Shown here one piece after another: positions 37,040-48,148 of a stretch of 64,000 bases of DNA. Numbering within the stretch: the first letter of the stretch is position 1; each line of letters opens with the position of its first letter. Source of the stretch: Ignavibacteriales bacterium (lineage in GTDB: Bacteria; Bacteroidota; Ignavibacteria; UBA10030); the NCBI GenBank assembly GCA_026390575.1, contig JAPLFR010000009.1:62001-126000 (forward strand), written 5' to 3'. A model generated the notes under the pieces. That model searched no databases. It saw nothing but the letters and a program-made list of their open reading frames with translations, and was not told the DNA's origin. Both the position numbers and the translations under genes were made by a program.

Positions 37040-38602
37040 TCAAATATAGAATCGTTCTTTCGGCCAGATCTTCTGAAATGTCGTATTCATTTCTTTGCAA
37101 ATAAAAATCATGCGGCCGTTTTCATACGGCATACAAAACTTGGCATTTGTTGTAGCGGCGAGTTCCACATGTTTGTACGCACGGCTTAAATCGGTAAGAT
37201 TCTCATCGAGGGTTCTACAGCTTCCGAAAATGATTGCAATACGTCCGGTTCGCTGTCCGGGTCCCCACAGCCAATAATTGTTGTGGGCGCACGTGGCGTC
37301 GGGAAGCCCGTAGTGTTTTCCAAAGAAATCTATCGCACCGGCCTCGCCGTAATTCCGGACGAAAATGACGCACTCTGCCTGTTCTTCAGGAGTTAATGTT
37401 CGATAGACAGTTGCCACATCTGCAGTCATTTTTTCCCAGCCGAACATGTCCGCATAATATTGCGGGAGTTCTGCGAGGGCACTTCGTTCCTCGGCGCGTG
37501 GAGTCACACCCAATAACTTCTGATAAGAAATCAAATCCTCGACCGGCAATACAGGAAGTGTAAAAGGAAGGACTATGACAGTCCAGAGAACGAGCAGACT
37601 CACGTACACCGGTTTCGTCCAATTCCACGAATACTCCCGGATAAGATGTTCCACAAATACAGATCCACCAGCCAACAGCATCGGATAGATAGGGGAGAGA
37701 TAATACACTTTTGCATTTCCAGCGACCATGATGATGAAGACGACAATATATATCCAGCCAAGCGCACGGTATTGTCTGCCGATCCGATGGAATAGGAAAA
37801 AATAAAGTCCAAGCAGCCAGAGAGGCGCATTGAAGAAATTAATATCGCGCAACTGTCCCGTAAAAAAATCTCCTATCGTTATGGGTGCATTCTTTTCCTG
37901 ACTCGCATTATGCATGAATTCAAGCGTCGGCAAACCATGACTGATTTCCCAGATGATGTGAGGAAGGAACAGGATAAAAGCAGTGAGCACCCCGAACCAG
38001 AACCATTTCGTGGTAAGCTGCTTCCTTTGAGAAGTCAGGATGAGACCGGCAACAAGTCCAATGCAAAGAAATCCCATCGAATATTTATTGAGCAATCCGA
38101 GTCCCGCGACAATACCGAATGCGATCCATAGTCTTTGTTTGTCCTCAGTAAGAATTCTTATGACAATATATCCGGCGAGAGCCCAGAAGAAAATATCAAA
38201 TGCGTTCATCGAAAAAAATCTTCCGTTCCCCAGTAAAACGTGGGCTGCGACTATTGTCAGTGAAGCCATTCCCTGAGCGAAGCGTCCTCCGCCCATCCGA
38301 CGAGCCATGAGTGCAGTCAGGATCACGACTCCCGCCACGGCAAGCGCCGGTAAAAATCGGAGGGCCTGAAGTGAATCGCCGAGAATCCATCGGTTCAGTG
38401 TAAGAATCGCTATCGATAGCGGCGGTGCATCGACATAACCGAAAGCAAGGTGATTACTGCATGCAATGTAATACAATTCGTCTCTGAAATACCCGTAATT
38501 GCCGTGAACCATCACTTGAAGAACAAACTGGAGCAAAGCAATGAGGATTGGAATTGTATTATCGTTGGACAGAATTTTCTCCGGCAATATTCTTTTCAGC
38601 AT
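37040..38602 (-). CDS. GT39/PMT-family membrane glycosyltransferase
   Basis: 520 aa with about ten to eleven membrane helices. The first periplasmic loop holds YFRDELYYIACSNHLAFGYVDAPP, with the acidic residues and DAPP motif of the ArnT/PMT_2 group, and a C-terminal soluble region follows residue ~390. Such enzymes transfer a sugar from a polyprenyl-phosphate donor to lipid A, proteins or glycans on the periplasmic face. Substrate unknown. Confidence 0.88.
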   Translation of the reverse strand: MLKRILPEKILSNDNTIPILIALLQFVLQVMVHGNYGYFRDELYYIACSNHLAFGYVDAPPLSIAILTLNRWILGDSLQALRFLPALAVAGVVILTALMARRMGGGRFAQGMASLTIVAAHVLLGNGRFFSMNAFDIFFWALAGYIVIRILTEDKQRLWIAFGIVAGLGLLNKYSMGFLCIGLVAGLILTSQRKQLTTKWFWFGVLTAFILFLPHIIWEISHGLPTLEFMHNASQEKNAPITIGDFFTGQLRDINFFNAPLWLLGLYFFLFHRIGRQYRALGWIYIVVFIIMVAGNAKVYYLSPIYPMLLAGGSVFVEHLIREYSWNWTKPVYVSLLVLWTVIVLPFTLPVLPVEDLISYQKLLGVTPRAEERSALAELPQYYADMFGWEKMTADVATVYRTLTPEEQAECVIFVRNYGEAGAIDFFGKHYGLPDATCAHNNYWLWGPGQRTGRIAIIFGSCRTLDENLTDLSRAYKHVELAATTNAKFCMPYENGRMIFICKEMNTTFQKIWPKERFYI

Positions 38603-38758
38603 AGCTACGTTTTCCCCTTGGTATAATAAGAAACATATACGAACATTTGCTTTAACAGTTACAAATTATATGCAAACTGCAATATGTTGTCTACATCCTC
38701 GCTCTCAAGTTCGCTTGCCCACTGGAGTTTGCAGTTTAACGTATGAGGCTCTTTTTGA

Positions 38759-39559
38759 TTAAGTTGGTGATAACCGATCAATGAAAGTTCTTATGACACA
38801 ATATAGTTGGTTAGGATTTTCAATAGCCATCGTATGTCCTGCTTTTTCAATATAGAAAATAGGTACGCTTTTGGCATTAAGAAGATTTTCACTTGGATAA
38901 ATTCCTCTGTTTTTTTCTCCATAAATGTAACAAACATTTTTAATTCGCACGAGCTTCTCTATAAGCGGTGTCGATGAATCTTCAACTGTGTGACATGCAC
39001 TTTTATAAAGTGCTAATGTTGACGCAGTACTAAATGTATCCGCGTATTCACTCATCGTCGGATCATTAATACCGGCATCCCTGAATTCTTTTTCTAATTT
39101 CACTTTTCCTGTATGAGCAAATTCTTCTAACGTATTGCCAGCGACTTTCCCCGTAAAGGAACAGTCCTCTATCGTAAGATTACCCTCCAAGTCGATAAAC
39201 GATAGCACTCGTTGTGGTTTCATTTGTGATATGTTCATCGCAACGAGCCCACCCATTGAATGTCCGCAGAGGTGGAAGGTTGTTGTTCCTAAATGATCAA
39301 GCAAGTCAAGAACAATCGAAGCTTGATCCTTCATGGTATATCCGAAATCTTCAGGTCCTCTGCTTTGTCCAAATCCGATGAGATCTAAAGCAATAAGTGT
39401 AAAATCTTCCAGTGAGGGCGAACTGAAGGCGTATCGAAAATGCTCCTTTGCAGATCCAAAACCATGGATGAAGACAACTGTATCGCCGCTCTCTGATGGA
39501 CGTTTCCAGTAGGCTGCATTGAAGTTCTTATTAAGAATCACCGTCTTAGTAGTAGTCAT
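38759..39559 (-). CDS. Alpha/beta hydrolase
   Basis: 266 aa. FIHGFGSAKEHF (oxyanion HG), nucleophile elbow Gly-His-Ser-Met-Gly-Gly, and a late His in EKAGHTMAIENP complete the catalytic set. A monomeric esterase/lipase-like enzyme; substrate unknown. No signal peptide. Confidence 0.9.
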   Translation of the reverse strand: MTTTKTVILNKNFNAAYWKRPSESGDTVVFIHGFGSAKEHFRYAFSSPSLEDFTLIALDLIGFGQSRGPEDFGYTMKDQASIVLDLLDHLGTTTFHLCGHSMGGLVAMNISQMKPQRVLSFIDLEGNLTIEDCSFTGKVAGNTLEEFAHTGKVKLEKEFRDAGINDPTMSEYADTFSTASTLALYKSACHTVEDSSTPLIEKLVRIKNVCYIYGEKNRGIYPSENLLNAKSVPIFYIEKAGHTMAIENPNQLYCVIRTFIDRLSPT

Positions 39560-39839
39560 AATAATTGTACCCGTCTAATATTATTATATAAATAGTACTC
39601 GTGCTTATGAATAAAGTTACGTAATGGATGGCGGCTCCGCCAACCAGGCCTCTGCTTTCCGCGTTGTTTGCCTGCCCGCCCGCCTTCCGTCCCGCAAAGT
39701 CCGTCTCGACTCAGTCGAGACGAGACCTCGACGAAGTCGGGCGGGATGCGGCGGATAGGCCGTTACACTTCCGCTTGCACTTCGTTTCAGCGGACAAGCC
39801 GGCAGGCAGGCATGAATTTTACAGCGAACTCCTTATCAC
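39560..39839. repeat. G+C-rich palindromic intergenic element
   Basis: No gene. The core is a near-perfect palindrome CGTCTCGACT (39702-39711) and AGTCGAGACG (39713-39722), flanked by CCTGCCCGCC-type words on the left and GGCAGGCAGG on the right. Base composition is well above the flanks. Similar GCCTGCC/GGCGGG words occur at 46431-46500 and 58021-58050. Confidence 0.6.
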
Positions 39840-40172
39840 CTAAGACATTTTTTTTATATGAGGAAGTAATAATATCGCACCGACAATTGGAATAATGAGA
39901 ACGTAAATAACCCAATTTCCAACGAGGAAAGCTATGATATTATGCACCGCATACGCTGTAAAATATAAATAGATGCCTAACTTTTTCATCTTCAAAAGGC
40001 ACGAAATCATAAAGGCAGTGACAAAGCCGGTGATCACAATATAGATTTGGTACCATATGCCAATTTCTTTAGTTGACTCTTTGAGCAAGGCAGATGGTAA
40101 TAAAATCAAACCGAGCAGTTCGAATACGCACACGATAATGACAGTTATTGGCGGTTTGAGCTTTAAAGTCAT
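39840..40172 (-). CDS. Small four-helix membrane protein
   Basis: 110 aa with four hydrophobic helices (residues ~7-28, ~40-60, ~66-84, ~86-104). No recognised family and no catalytic motif. It begins the minus-strand series of small accessory proteins up to 45.3 kb. Confidence 0.65.
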   Translation of the reverse strand: MTLKLKPPITVIIVCVFELLGLILLPSALLKESTKEIGIWYQIYIVITGFVTAFMISCLLKMKKLGIYLYFTAYAVHNIIAFLVGNWVIYVLIIPIVGAILLLPHIKKMS

Positions 40173-40215
40173 ATTTCATTCCTTTTAAAATTGAATAAGA
40201 AGTGACGCCCCAAAT

Positions 40216-40581
40216 TTACTGCATTAACCACGAGACGGCTTCTTCTTTGGTCCGTGCAAATCGAACCTGCGATCCTTTATTTAATTCAACCATGACTTCG
40301 CCAAACTTCTTGCTCTCGGCCATCTCAAATGACCCGACAATCGCCTGCCGTGCGCGGTAGGTTGATATCTTCTGAAGAATCTCACCTGCAAGACCTGTTT
40401 TCAGATCATAGAATTCGGAGATGAAATTTGTTTCTTCAAGCAGGAAAAGATTTGTTTCGTTCTCATTACCGCATGCCAACAGATCCAGTATGTCCTGCGG
40501 TGTATGAATAAACCGTTTCGATGAGCGGCTTGCCATGTACTGCTTGCCGGCTTGGTTTTCGAATTTTACGTGTTGCACCAT
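40216..40581 (-). CDS. DUF4180 protein
   Basis: 121 aa. The core ETNFISEFYDLKTGLAGEIL, then YRARQAIVGSFE and an RFARTKEEAVSWL tail match the DUF4180 pattern. Cytoplasmic; no established function. Confidence 0.82.
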   Translation of the reverse strand: MVQHVKFENQAGKQYMASRSSKRFIHTPQDILDLLACGNENETNLFLLEETNFISEFYDLKTGLAGEILQKISTYRARQAIVGSFEMAESKKFGEVMVELNKGSQVRFARTKEEAVSWLMQ

Positions 40582-40732
40582 AAATCAATCGATTTGAGGA
40601 ACATTGTCGATTTCGGGATTCTTCATTGTAAGTATACGCTGCCCAGGAAAGACTTGAGTAATACCAATCTCTTGTTTTCCCGGTTTCGCGGCAATCTTGG
40701 TATAATTATTTAGTAGTATAAAAATATTTTGA

Positions 40733-41125
40733 TTAAAACATGCCGTTTATATTCGGAGAGTCCTTCGGTACAGCTTGTGCTACATCCCACATCTCGATGA
40801 TACGGTCATCTTCAAAGCGGAAGAGATGAACAACCGCAAAACCCGGATCATCCGCTTGCATGCGCACATGAGAATGCACCGCCACGAGATCTCCATCTTC
40901 TAGCGCGTGCTTGATTTCGATGACAGTATGAGGAAAGAGTGAGTGGCTTTCCTCCATAGCTTTTTCAAGACTCGCTGCATCGCCTGCAAATGCCGTGTTA
41001 TGGTGAATCATATCTTGCCTTACGTATGTTGCGTAGGCTTCTCTGATCTTTCTTGCAACCACAAGACGCAAGAATGTTATTGCTGTGTTTTTATGGGATA
41101 TGGTTTGAGAGTTGTTTTTTGTCAT
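40733..41125 (-). CDS. SnoaL/NTF2-like protein
   Basis: 130 aa cone-shaped NTF2-like fold: AITFLRLVVARKIREAYATYV then YIHHNT-type MIHHNTAF, VAVHSHVRM and VVHLFRFEDDRIIEMWDV, as in the SnoaL group. These domains act as small enzymes or binding proteins; substrate unknown. Confidence 0.88.
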   Translation of the reverse strand: MTKNNSQTISHKNTAITFLRLVVARKIREAYATYVRQDMIHHNTAFAGDAASLEKAMEESHSLFPHTVIEIKHALEDGDLVAVHSHVRMQADDPGFAVVHLFRFEDDRIIEMWDVAQAVPKDSPNINGMF

Positions 41126-41239
41126 AGGAATCTCACATTTCTGTTATAGGAGATTTTCAGCGAATTTATTGTAGCATTCGTTCCAGCCGGGTTCCGTCAA
41201 TTCACTCAGCTCCCACGATTAATCCTGTGTAATGTAATG

Positions 41240-41782
41240 TCATTGTTTTATTGCCAAAACTCGAACAATCGTATTCCAATTTCGTGTGGTGACCTTACGG
41301 CCAAATTCTTTCTCCAGAACTTTCATCAGATCAGTAGTCTGGCTGTTTGAAGAGAGGATGAGAACACTGCACACTTCACGTCCCGAAATATAAAGAATTT
41401 TGTAGCTCTTGTCAGGCGATGTATATGGAATCTTCAGACGGTTCTTGGGCTTTTCTGAAAAGAAAGTTACGTAAAGGCGGGTCTCCGGAGTCACGTCAAT
41501 TCCTTTGAACGGCTGCGATTCGTTCAGAGATTGCAATTCTTCCATCGTGCGGATAAGAACGCCGATTTTCATTCCAAAAGTCTTCTGCAGCTTTGCTTCC
41601 AGTTTTTGTTCAAGAGCGATCGTGTCTATCGGCGGTGCCTCAAACACAACATTGCCGCTTGCAAGCAGCGTCTGCACATTCTTGAAGTGAAGCGATTCAA
41701 GTGCTTTTTTCAATTTTTGCATAGGAACCGGCTTATGCCCGCCGACATTGATCCCGCGGAGAAAAGCAGCGTACTTAGTCAT
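41240..41782 (-). CDS. DUF1697 protein
   Basis: 180 aa. The N-terminus YAAFLRGINVGGHKPVPM with LLASGNVVFE is the clear DUF1697 signature. Function unknown. Its start overlaps the end of the YdeI-like gene by eight bases, so the pair is translationally coupled. Confidence 0.92.
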   Translation of the reverse strand: MTKYAAFLRGINVGGHKPVPMQKLKKALESLHFKNVQTLLASGNVVFEAPPIDTIALEQKLEAKLQKTFGMKIGVLIRTMEELQSLNESQPFKGIDVTPETRLYVTFFSEKPKNRLKIPYTSPDKSYKILYISGREVCSVLILSSNSQTTDLMKVLEKEFGRKVTTRNWNTIVRVLAIKQ

Positions 41783-42356
41783 GAAATTTTTCCTCTTTCG
41801 CTAACATTGCAAGAATTGCCTTCATGCGTTTTTCCCTTGTTTCAGGTTTTTTGGCGGACTGCAAACGCCAGGCAATTGCGTAAGTGTTTGCTTTATTGAG
41901 CGTTTCGAAAAATGCTTTCGCTTTCTTCATCCTGGAAAGTCTCTTGAGAAAATCTGCGGGCATGGTCATAGTGCTTCCGGGATCGTAGGCATTCATCCAT
42001 CTGTCGTCCACTTTTGCCGCTTCGGCTTCTCTCAATCCGACGTCTTTCATTCTTCCTGCTTTGATGAGGCGTTGAACATACTCGATGTTTCGTCTTGACC
42101 AAGGACTTTTCGCCCGGCGGGGTGTAAATTTTCGCAGCCACGACCTTTCATCGTACGGTTTCAGCTGACCGTCGATCCAGCCATAGCAAAGTGCCTCGTC
42201 TAATGCTTCATCATACGTCACTGATGGAACGCTGGAAGCTTTTTTATAAAACCGCAGCCATATGCCTTCCGTTCGGTTGTGGTTTTTCGCAAGCCACTGC
42301 CGCCATTCTTTCGAAGAAGTAAATGCAAGTATTTCGATGTTTTGTACCGGATTCAT
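41775..42356 (-). CDS. YdeI/OmpD-associated family protein
   Basis: 193 aa. Family motifs EGIWLRFYKK, YDEALDEALCYGWIDGQ, and KFTPRRAKSPWSRRN are clear. The group is sometimes called bacteriocin-protection protein; the biochemical role is unresolved. Operon with DUF1697. Confidence 0.92.
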   Translation of the reverse strand: MNPVQNIEILAFTSSKEWRQWLAKNHNRTEGIWLRFYKKASSVPSVTYDEALDEALCYGWIDGQLKPYDERSWLRKFTPRRAKSPWSRRNIEYVQRLIKAGRMKDVGLREAEAAKVDDRWMNAYDPGSTMTMPADFLKRLSRMKKAKAFFETLNKANTYAIAWRLQSAKKPETREKRMKAILAMLAKEEKFHD

Positions 42357-42463
42357 AATTATTTTAGTGAAATTACATAAGTGATCTCAAACGTACGATT
42401 GTCATGCTTTATACTGGTTGCGGTAATGCTCATCAAGCCCTTTAGTTTTTCTCTGCAATAAGT

Positions 42464-43024
42464 TCATTGCGGCCATAACCATACAAAAATGTAAGCAGTG
42501 AGTATTGCATAGATCAATCCATCGACTGTCGCTTTGATCGTTATACTCCAAGCCCGGCGGTACCAAATCGACATCTGCCAGAGTGCGGCGGAGTATCCCA
42601 TAAATGCTGTGACTCCAGTTAACCGAAAAACTTGCAAGGAATTTGCGCCAAGAGAAAGCGTACGCCCGGCAACGTATGCAGCAAAGAATCCGACCACGAC
42701 CGAATAAAGAAACCAGAGGACAAGATTCATCACCATTGAGTTCTGACCGCTTGGAAAAACCGTCAGCATCATCACCGGGCCCTTTTTCAATTTTTCGATA
42801 AATTCAGGTGCGCGCATTTCCTCTCTGCCCGATGGGCGGGGTACCATATAATCGCCCGGAGGGATATTGAGCGGGCGGAGTGCATCCATCACTTTGTCTT
42901 CATTTTGCATCTTGGGATAGTCACCTTTATGCCAGGGCGACAACATGTGGATGATAGAACTCACAATGAACACAATCACTGCAGAAAGCAGTATCGGGAG
43001 CCAGAGCGTCAATAGGCCTGTCAT
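42464..43024 (-). CDS. Conserved membrane protein
   Basis: 186 aa with an N-terminal helix (residues ~5-25), a conserved cytoplasmic/periplasmic loop ([24 protein letters not shown]), and three more helices. The pattern recurs in many bacteria without a named function. The gene follows TMEM175-like by 12 bases and may be co-transcribed. Confidence 0.75.
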   Translation of the reverse strand: MTGLLTLWLPILLSAVIVFIVSSIIHMLSPWHKGDYPKMQNEDKVMDALRPLNIPPGDYMVPRPSGREEMRAPEFIEKLKKGPVMMLTVFPSGQNSMVMNLVLWFLYSVVVGFFAAYVAGRTLSLGANSLQVFRLTGVTAFMGYSAALWQMSIWYRRAWSITIKATVDGLIYAILTAYIFVWLWPQ

Positions 43025-43036
43025 ATATTTCTCCTC

Positions 43037-43738
43037 TTAATGTGTATATGATTGTAATAGATTTTTCTTTCGTGCTACGGTTCGATCTAACAATATTGCT
43101 GCAAGTGGAATGAGAGCAAAACCACAATATGCATAAGGAATCCCAACGACAGCCGCAATGATCACGGCAAAAGATGTAATCGGTGTTGCCCACACACGGC
43201 GGCCAATACGAGCTGCCTGCGCTGCGACAATATCTTTCGCTAGTAAATGCTTTTTTACAGCGTGGTGCCAAAAGAAAGCTTTTGCGAAGCCAAGACCTGC
43301 AAACGAACAACCGTAGACGCAAATTGCTACGCGCGAAAAATAGTAGTCACTCAGAAGCGCTGTCGCAAACGGTAAGAACACGACAAACAAGAGCAGCCAA
43401 AGGTTTCTCCACAACATTCCGGAATTGTATTCTCCCAAATAACTACAAATGCGATGGTGCTCAATCCATGTTTGTCCAATAAGGAAAAAGGAGATAAGGA
43501 AACCGACAATCTTAGGTGTCATCTGGAGAAGGGCATATCCGAGCTGCAATTCTGAAAATTCCTGCTGCATCAATGGCACCTTGATTTCCAAGACAAGGAG
43601 GGTGATCGAAATCGCGAATACAGCATCACTGAAGAATAGTATTCGTTCGAATGAGAGATGTTCTCTATCCATGGATGGACGCATATATTCTTCTATATCG
43701 TGAATCTGATATTTGATTGCTTCTTTATTTTTTTTCAA
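43037..43738 (-). CDS. TMEM175-family potassium channel-like protein
   Basis: 233 aa, six predicted helices. Helix 1 has the Phe-Ser-Asp motif (ILFFSDAVFAISITLL) that forms the selectivity filter in TMEM175-type channels. Bacterial members conduct K+. Overlaps the preceding SRPBCC gene by four bases. Confidence 0.9.
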   Translation of the reverse strand: MKKNKEAIKYQIHDIEEYMRPSMDREHLSFERILFFSDAVFAISITLLVLEIKVPLMQQEFSELQLGYALLQMTPKIVGFLISFFLIGQTWIEHHRICSYLGEYNSGMLWRNLWLLLFVVFLPFATALLSDYYFSRVAICVYGCSFAGLGFAKAFFWHHAVKKHLLAKDIVAAQAARIGRRVWATPITSFAVIIAAVVGIPYAYCGFALIPLAAILLDRTVARKKNLLQSYTH

Positions 43739-44163
43739 TCACCAACATGGATTTTTACATCGTAAGGAGATGGACGGCCTTCGGCTCTTTCCAACCAATC
43801 CCTTAAACTGAGAAGGAATGTAGCCCATTTGGTACTGCAATGATGCATAAACTCCAATGGCTTTTTCCAGTTGGCGTGTTTGAAGATAACGAAGGTTTGA
43901 TCGTCTTTATATTTTAATTGAAAAGACACTTCCGTGCCGATCCAATCTCGGGGTCCTCGCACGCATTTCCATTTCACGAGTTTATTAGGTTTGGACTCAA
44001 CCACTTTCATCTCACAAAAACCGAAGTTAATAATGCTGCCTTGTTTGGTATCTCCAGTGGTTTCAACAACCCACCAATGATGTAGCCCGTCAATAGTCGA
44101 TAGAGCTTCGAAAACTTTGCCCGGTGTGACTTTGATTCCAACTCTGTGAAGAATATCCGGCAT
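43735..44163 (-). CDS. SRPBCC (AHSA1-like) domain protein
   Basis: 142 aa START/Bet v 1-like fold: ALSTIDGLHHWWVVETTGD, LVKWKCV and HCSTKWATFLLSLRDWLE. Members bind hydrophobic ligands or act with Hsp90-like partners. Start overlaps the TMEM175 gene, indicating coupled translation. Confidence 0.88.
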   Translation of the reverse strand: MPDILHRVGIKVTPGKVFEALSTIDGLHHWWVVETTGDTKQGSIINFGFCEMKVVESKPNKLVKWKCVRGPRDWIGTEVSFQLKYKDDQTFVIFKHANWKKPLEFMHHCSTKWATFLLSLRDWLERAEGRPSPYDVKIHVGD

Positions 44164-44377
44164 GATATTTTCCTTCCTTTATTACTATTTATCTAAGCCG
44201 AGGTAAATGAGTCATTGTGTGGCTTGTAGATTCTTGTTTTATAACAATCCATATATCAGGTTTTGTTCCCTGGAATATTGAACCGGGTAGCCTTATTTAA
44301 GGTAGGATATGAAAACACTTGTGATATTTACGTAAAAACCTGGGCGAGAGCGACCGTGCTGATCAGACTGCACAAGT
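44164..44377. other. Intergenic gap, no gene recognised
   Basis: About 214 bases. No promoter, tRNA or hairpin with a T-run was identified; short direct words only. Confidence 0.4.
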
Positions 44378-44803
44378 TTATTGGATGGCAAGATATTGTT
44401 TAATGATGGTGTCTGCATATGTCAAACCGGGATTCCAAGTTGTGACATTTCCCTGAGAATTCAGCAGCACAATCGTTGGTACGGTCATCACGTTCATATG
44501 CTTTGCAAGCGCCTGTTCTTCAAATGCGTTCAGTTTTTGTACTTCCAATGTCTTTCCAGATTGATGTAAGACAGCTTGCGCCCGCTCGATCTGCCGTTCC
44601 TGAAGTTTGCATTGGGAACAATCAGATGTCCAGAAGTACAAAAGTACCGGTTTGTCCTTTTCAATATTCATGGATAATTGTTGTTTGCGGGAACGCAAGC
44701 GTAACTTCCATTCGCTGTAAGCGCCAAATGATTTAACAACGAGAATGAATGCAAGAAATATTTCGGACGATAAGAGAATTCGCTGAATGATTATTTGAGT
44801 CAT
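44378..44803 (-). CDS. Membrane-anchored thioredoxin-like protein
   Basis: 141 aa. N-terminal helix (residues ~5-27) then a thioredoxin fold with Cys-Ser-Gln-Cys (in SDCSQCKLQE) and a cis-Pro in TVPTIVLLN. The domain probably reduces disulfides at the membrane. It lies 12 bases past the DUF4395 gene, a common partner. Confidence 0.85.
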   Translation of the reverse strand: MTQIIIQRILLSSEIFLAFILVVKSFGAYSEWKLRLRSRKQQLSMNIEKDKPVLLYFWTSDCSQCKLQERQIERAQAVLHQSGKTLEVQKLNAFEEQALAKHMNVMTVPTIVLLNSQGNVTTWNPGLTYADTIIKQYLAIQ

Positions 44804-44815
44804 ATTATTGTACTA

Positions 44816-45265
44816 TTATTGTGATGGAATGCGGAACCCCGGCACTCCGAGTTTCTTCAACTGGTAATAAACGAAACAGCCAGCGCAAAATCCGAAGATG
44901 AGGTTTGCCGCCGCGAGTGCGATAACGATCCAAGTGAATATCCATCCGAGAAGAGGTGATCCGGTGTACAGTAACAAACTGCCGATGCCAAGTACGATTC
45001 CGCCTAACAGCTGTGCAAACTCATGCGGAGTCGAAATGTCTTCTATTGGATTCGGTTTTAATAATTTCAGCGGTTTGATCACATGCTTATATGTAAGCTT
45101 GAAAAGTGCAAAGTTCGAGTTGAGCGAACCCGCTATGAGCACCGCCGCGACAAAAGAGGGTAGAATCGGCTGGTTGAGAATAAAGCCGAGCAGTGCAAGC
45201 GTTATAATCGATATCTGGTTAAATTTCAGAGCGCTATGATCGAGTACCTGTCGTGATGTATCCAT
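44816..45265 (-). CDS. DUF4395 membrane protein
   Basis: 149 aa from ATG 45265, chosen because GGAG lies eight bases upstream; a start at 45301 would add 12 residues. Several hydrophobic helices and the end CAGCFVYYQLKKLGVPGF fit DUF4395. These proteins are usually linked with thioredoxin or sulfurtransferase genes, as here. Function unknown, probably redox or sulfur handling. Confidence 0.82.
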   Translation of the reverse strand: MDTSRQVLDHSALKFNQISIITLALLGFILNQPILPSFVAAVLIAGSLNSNFALFKLTYKHVIKPLKLLKPNPIEDISTPHEFAQLLGGIVLGIGSLLLYTGSPLLGWIFTWIVIALAAANLIFGFCAGCFVYYQLKKLGVPGFRIPSQ

Positions 45266-45331
45266 AAATTTTCTCCGAATATATTTATTTCCATTCCTCA
45301 AGTCGAAAGAGAGTCACACTCCCGACCATAA

Positions 45332-45399
45332 GTAGAGTCCGACTTCCAGTCGGACGATGAGGGTAAATTTGTACGTCCGGTCAGATGACCGGACTCTAC
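45332..45399. repeat. Nested cruciform repeat between cysK and DUF4395
   Basis: Outer arms GTAGAGTCC (45332-45340) and GGACTCTAC (45391-45399) enclose two hairpins: GTCCGACT/AGTCGGAC (45337-45355) and GTCCGGTC/GACCGGAC (45375-45394). Same plan as 7114-7177. Confidence 0.8.
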
Positions 45400-45441
45400 A
45401 TCTCTCTCTCATAACTTTGTGCATGTTATTTCATATTTCCA

Positions 45442-46356
45442 CTACGCCGGGAATAGTCCATCAACGGAAAGATACCGTTCACCTGTATCGTAATTGAATG
45501 TCAGGATTCTGCCGCCCGGTTTTAGTTCGGGAAGTTTCTTCGCGACCGCTGCCAAGGAAGCACCTGTAGAAACTCCGACGAGAATTCCCTCTTCACGTGC
45601 GGCGCGCTGTGCATATTCGTACGCTTCCTCTTTTGTAATTTGAATAGCGCCATCGATGGACTGGACGTGTAGGTTTTTCGGAATAAAACCCGCACCAATT
45701 CCCTGTATCGGATGGGGCGAAGGTTTGCCGCCACTGATCACAGGCGAAGCCGCAGGCTCTACGGCATAGACTTTCAAACCTTTGTACACCTTTTTCAATT
45801 CTTCCGCTACTGCAGTAATATGACCGCCGGTGCCGACGCCGGTGATGATGATGTCAATACCTTGCGGAAAATCCGCTAAAATTTCTTTTGCCGTCGTACG
45901 CCGATGAACTTCTATATTGGCTTCGTTTTCAAATTGCTGAGGAACCCATGCCTTGGGAAGTGAAGCGGCAAGTTCCTTCGCACGTTCAATTGCACCTGTC
46001 ATACCTTTTTCGCGCGGTGTGAGATCGAATTGTGCTCCGTAAGCTGCCATTAAACGGCGGCGCTCAACGGAAAACGATTCCGGCATCACAAGGATGAGTT
46101 TATATTTCTTCACAGCGGCAACAAGCGCCAATCCAATTCCAGTGTTGCCGGAGGTTGGTTCGACAATGACCGTATCCGGGTTTAACAGTCCGCGCCGTTC
46201 AGCGTCTTCTATCATCGAGAGTGCAATACGGTCTTTGATGCTACCACCCGGATTGCTGCGTTCAAGTTTTATCCAGACTTCTTTATCCCCGAACAAACGA
46301 TTGATGCGAACGTGAGGCGTTCTGCCGATAGTTTCAAGAATATTTAAAGCTTTCAT
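45442..46356 (-). CDS. cysK: Cysteine synthase A
   Basis: 304 aa PLP enzyme. PLP lysine in [37 protein letters not shown] and [10 protein letters not shown] are the O-acetylserine sulfhydrylase signatures. Makes cysteine from O-acetylserine and sulfide. It follows metY by 242 bases of repeat, so it may or may not share the metY transcript. Confidence 0.94.
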   Translation of the reverse strand: MKALNILETIGRTPHVRINRLFGDKEVWIKLERSNPGGSIKDRIALSMIEDAERRGLLNPDTVIVEPTSGNTGIGLALVAAVKKYKLILVMPESFSVERRRLMAAYGAQFDLTPREKGMTGAIERAKELAASLPKAWVPQQFENEANIEVHRRTTAKEILADFPQGIDIIITGVGTGGHITAVAEELKKVYKGLKVYAVEPAASPVISGGKPSPHPIQGIGAGFIPKNLHVQSIDGAIQITKEEAYEYAQRAAREEGILVGVSTGASLAAVAKKLPELKPGGRILTFNYDTGERYLSVDGLFPA

Positions 46357-46421
46357 AGTATCTCCTTTTATTATTCAATGTTTCATCATTTATTCTAACA
46401 AATATTATGCTTTGCACTGGG

Positions 46422-46557
46422 GCGTCACGAACCCCCGCCTGCATGACTGCCAGCCCGCTTCGCATTCTGGCGGGCATCAGCAGTCGGGCAGGATTTTGTG
46501 ACGCTCAGTCGCTGAAAAACAATTCATTTTTGGTGTCATGGTACGGACCGTGACACC
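46422..46557. repeat. Palindromic cluster between metY and cysK
   Basis: Arms GCGTCAC (46422-46428) and GTGACGC (46498-46504) enclose CCTGC/GCAGG and GCCCGC/GCGGGC words. Next to it GGTGTCATGGT and ACCGTGACACC (46532-46557) form an 11-bp hairpin. It lies 42 bases past the metY stop but has no T-run on either side. Confidence 0.6.
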
Positions 46558-46598
46558 CATGTTGTTTTTCGTAACAGAATCATTTACTTAAACAAAGT

Positions 46599-47924
<1,326 letters not shown>

Positions 47925-48002
47925 CTACTAGTGGTATAGGATGATTGTTTGTTGATATCAAATTATTTCACCTGAGGTTGAAAGATGGGGGGGCTTTAAA
48001 TG

Positions 48003-48037
48003 AAAAAACCCCTTCCAGGAATTTTCCAGAAGAGGTT
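48003..48037 (-). terminator. Terminator 2 in the metY leader
   Basis: On the minus strand AACCTCTTCTGG (48026-48037) pairs with CCTGGAAGGGGTT (48007-48019) with some G-T pairs, followed by T6 (48003-48008). It stands about 90 bases upstream of the metY ATG. Confidence 0.8.
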
Positions 48038-48039
48038 AT

Positions 48040-48087
48040 AAAAAAAACCGCCTCATCTCATCATTCCCTCAACCGCAACGGGCGATT
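48040..48087 (-). terminator. Terminator 1 / antiterminator switch in the metY leader
   Basis: AATCGCC (48081-48087) can pair with GGCGGTT (48046-48052) directly before a T8 tract (48040-48047). The same bases can instead pair as CAATCGC with GCGGTTG (48070-48076) in a hairpin extended by CCC/GGG. These two folds exclude each other, as needed for attenuation. Confidence 0.6.
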
Positions 48088-48148
48088 GGGGGTCAGGTGT
48101 CATCGGGTTTGAACCCTCGACCTTATCTCTGAGGTGATGCGTTTTATC

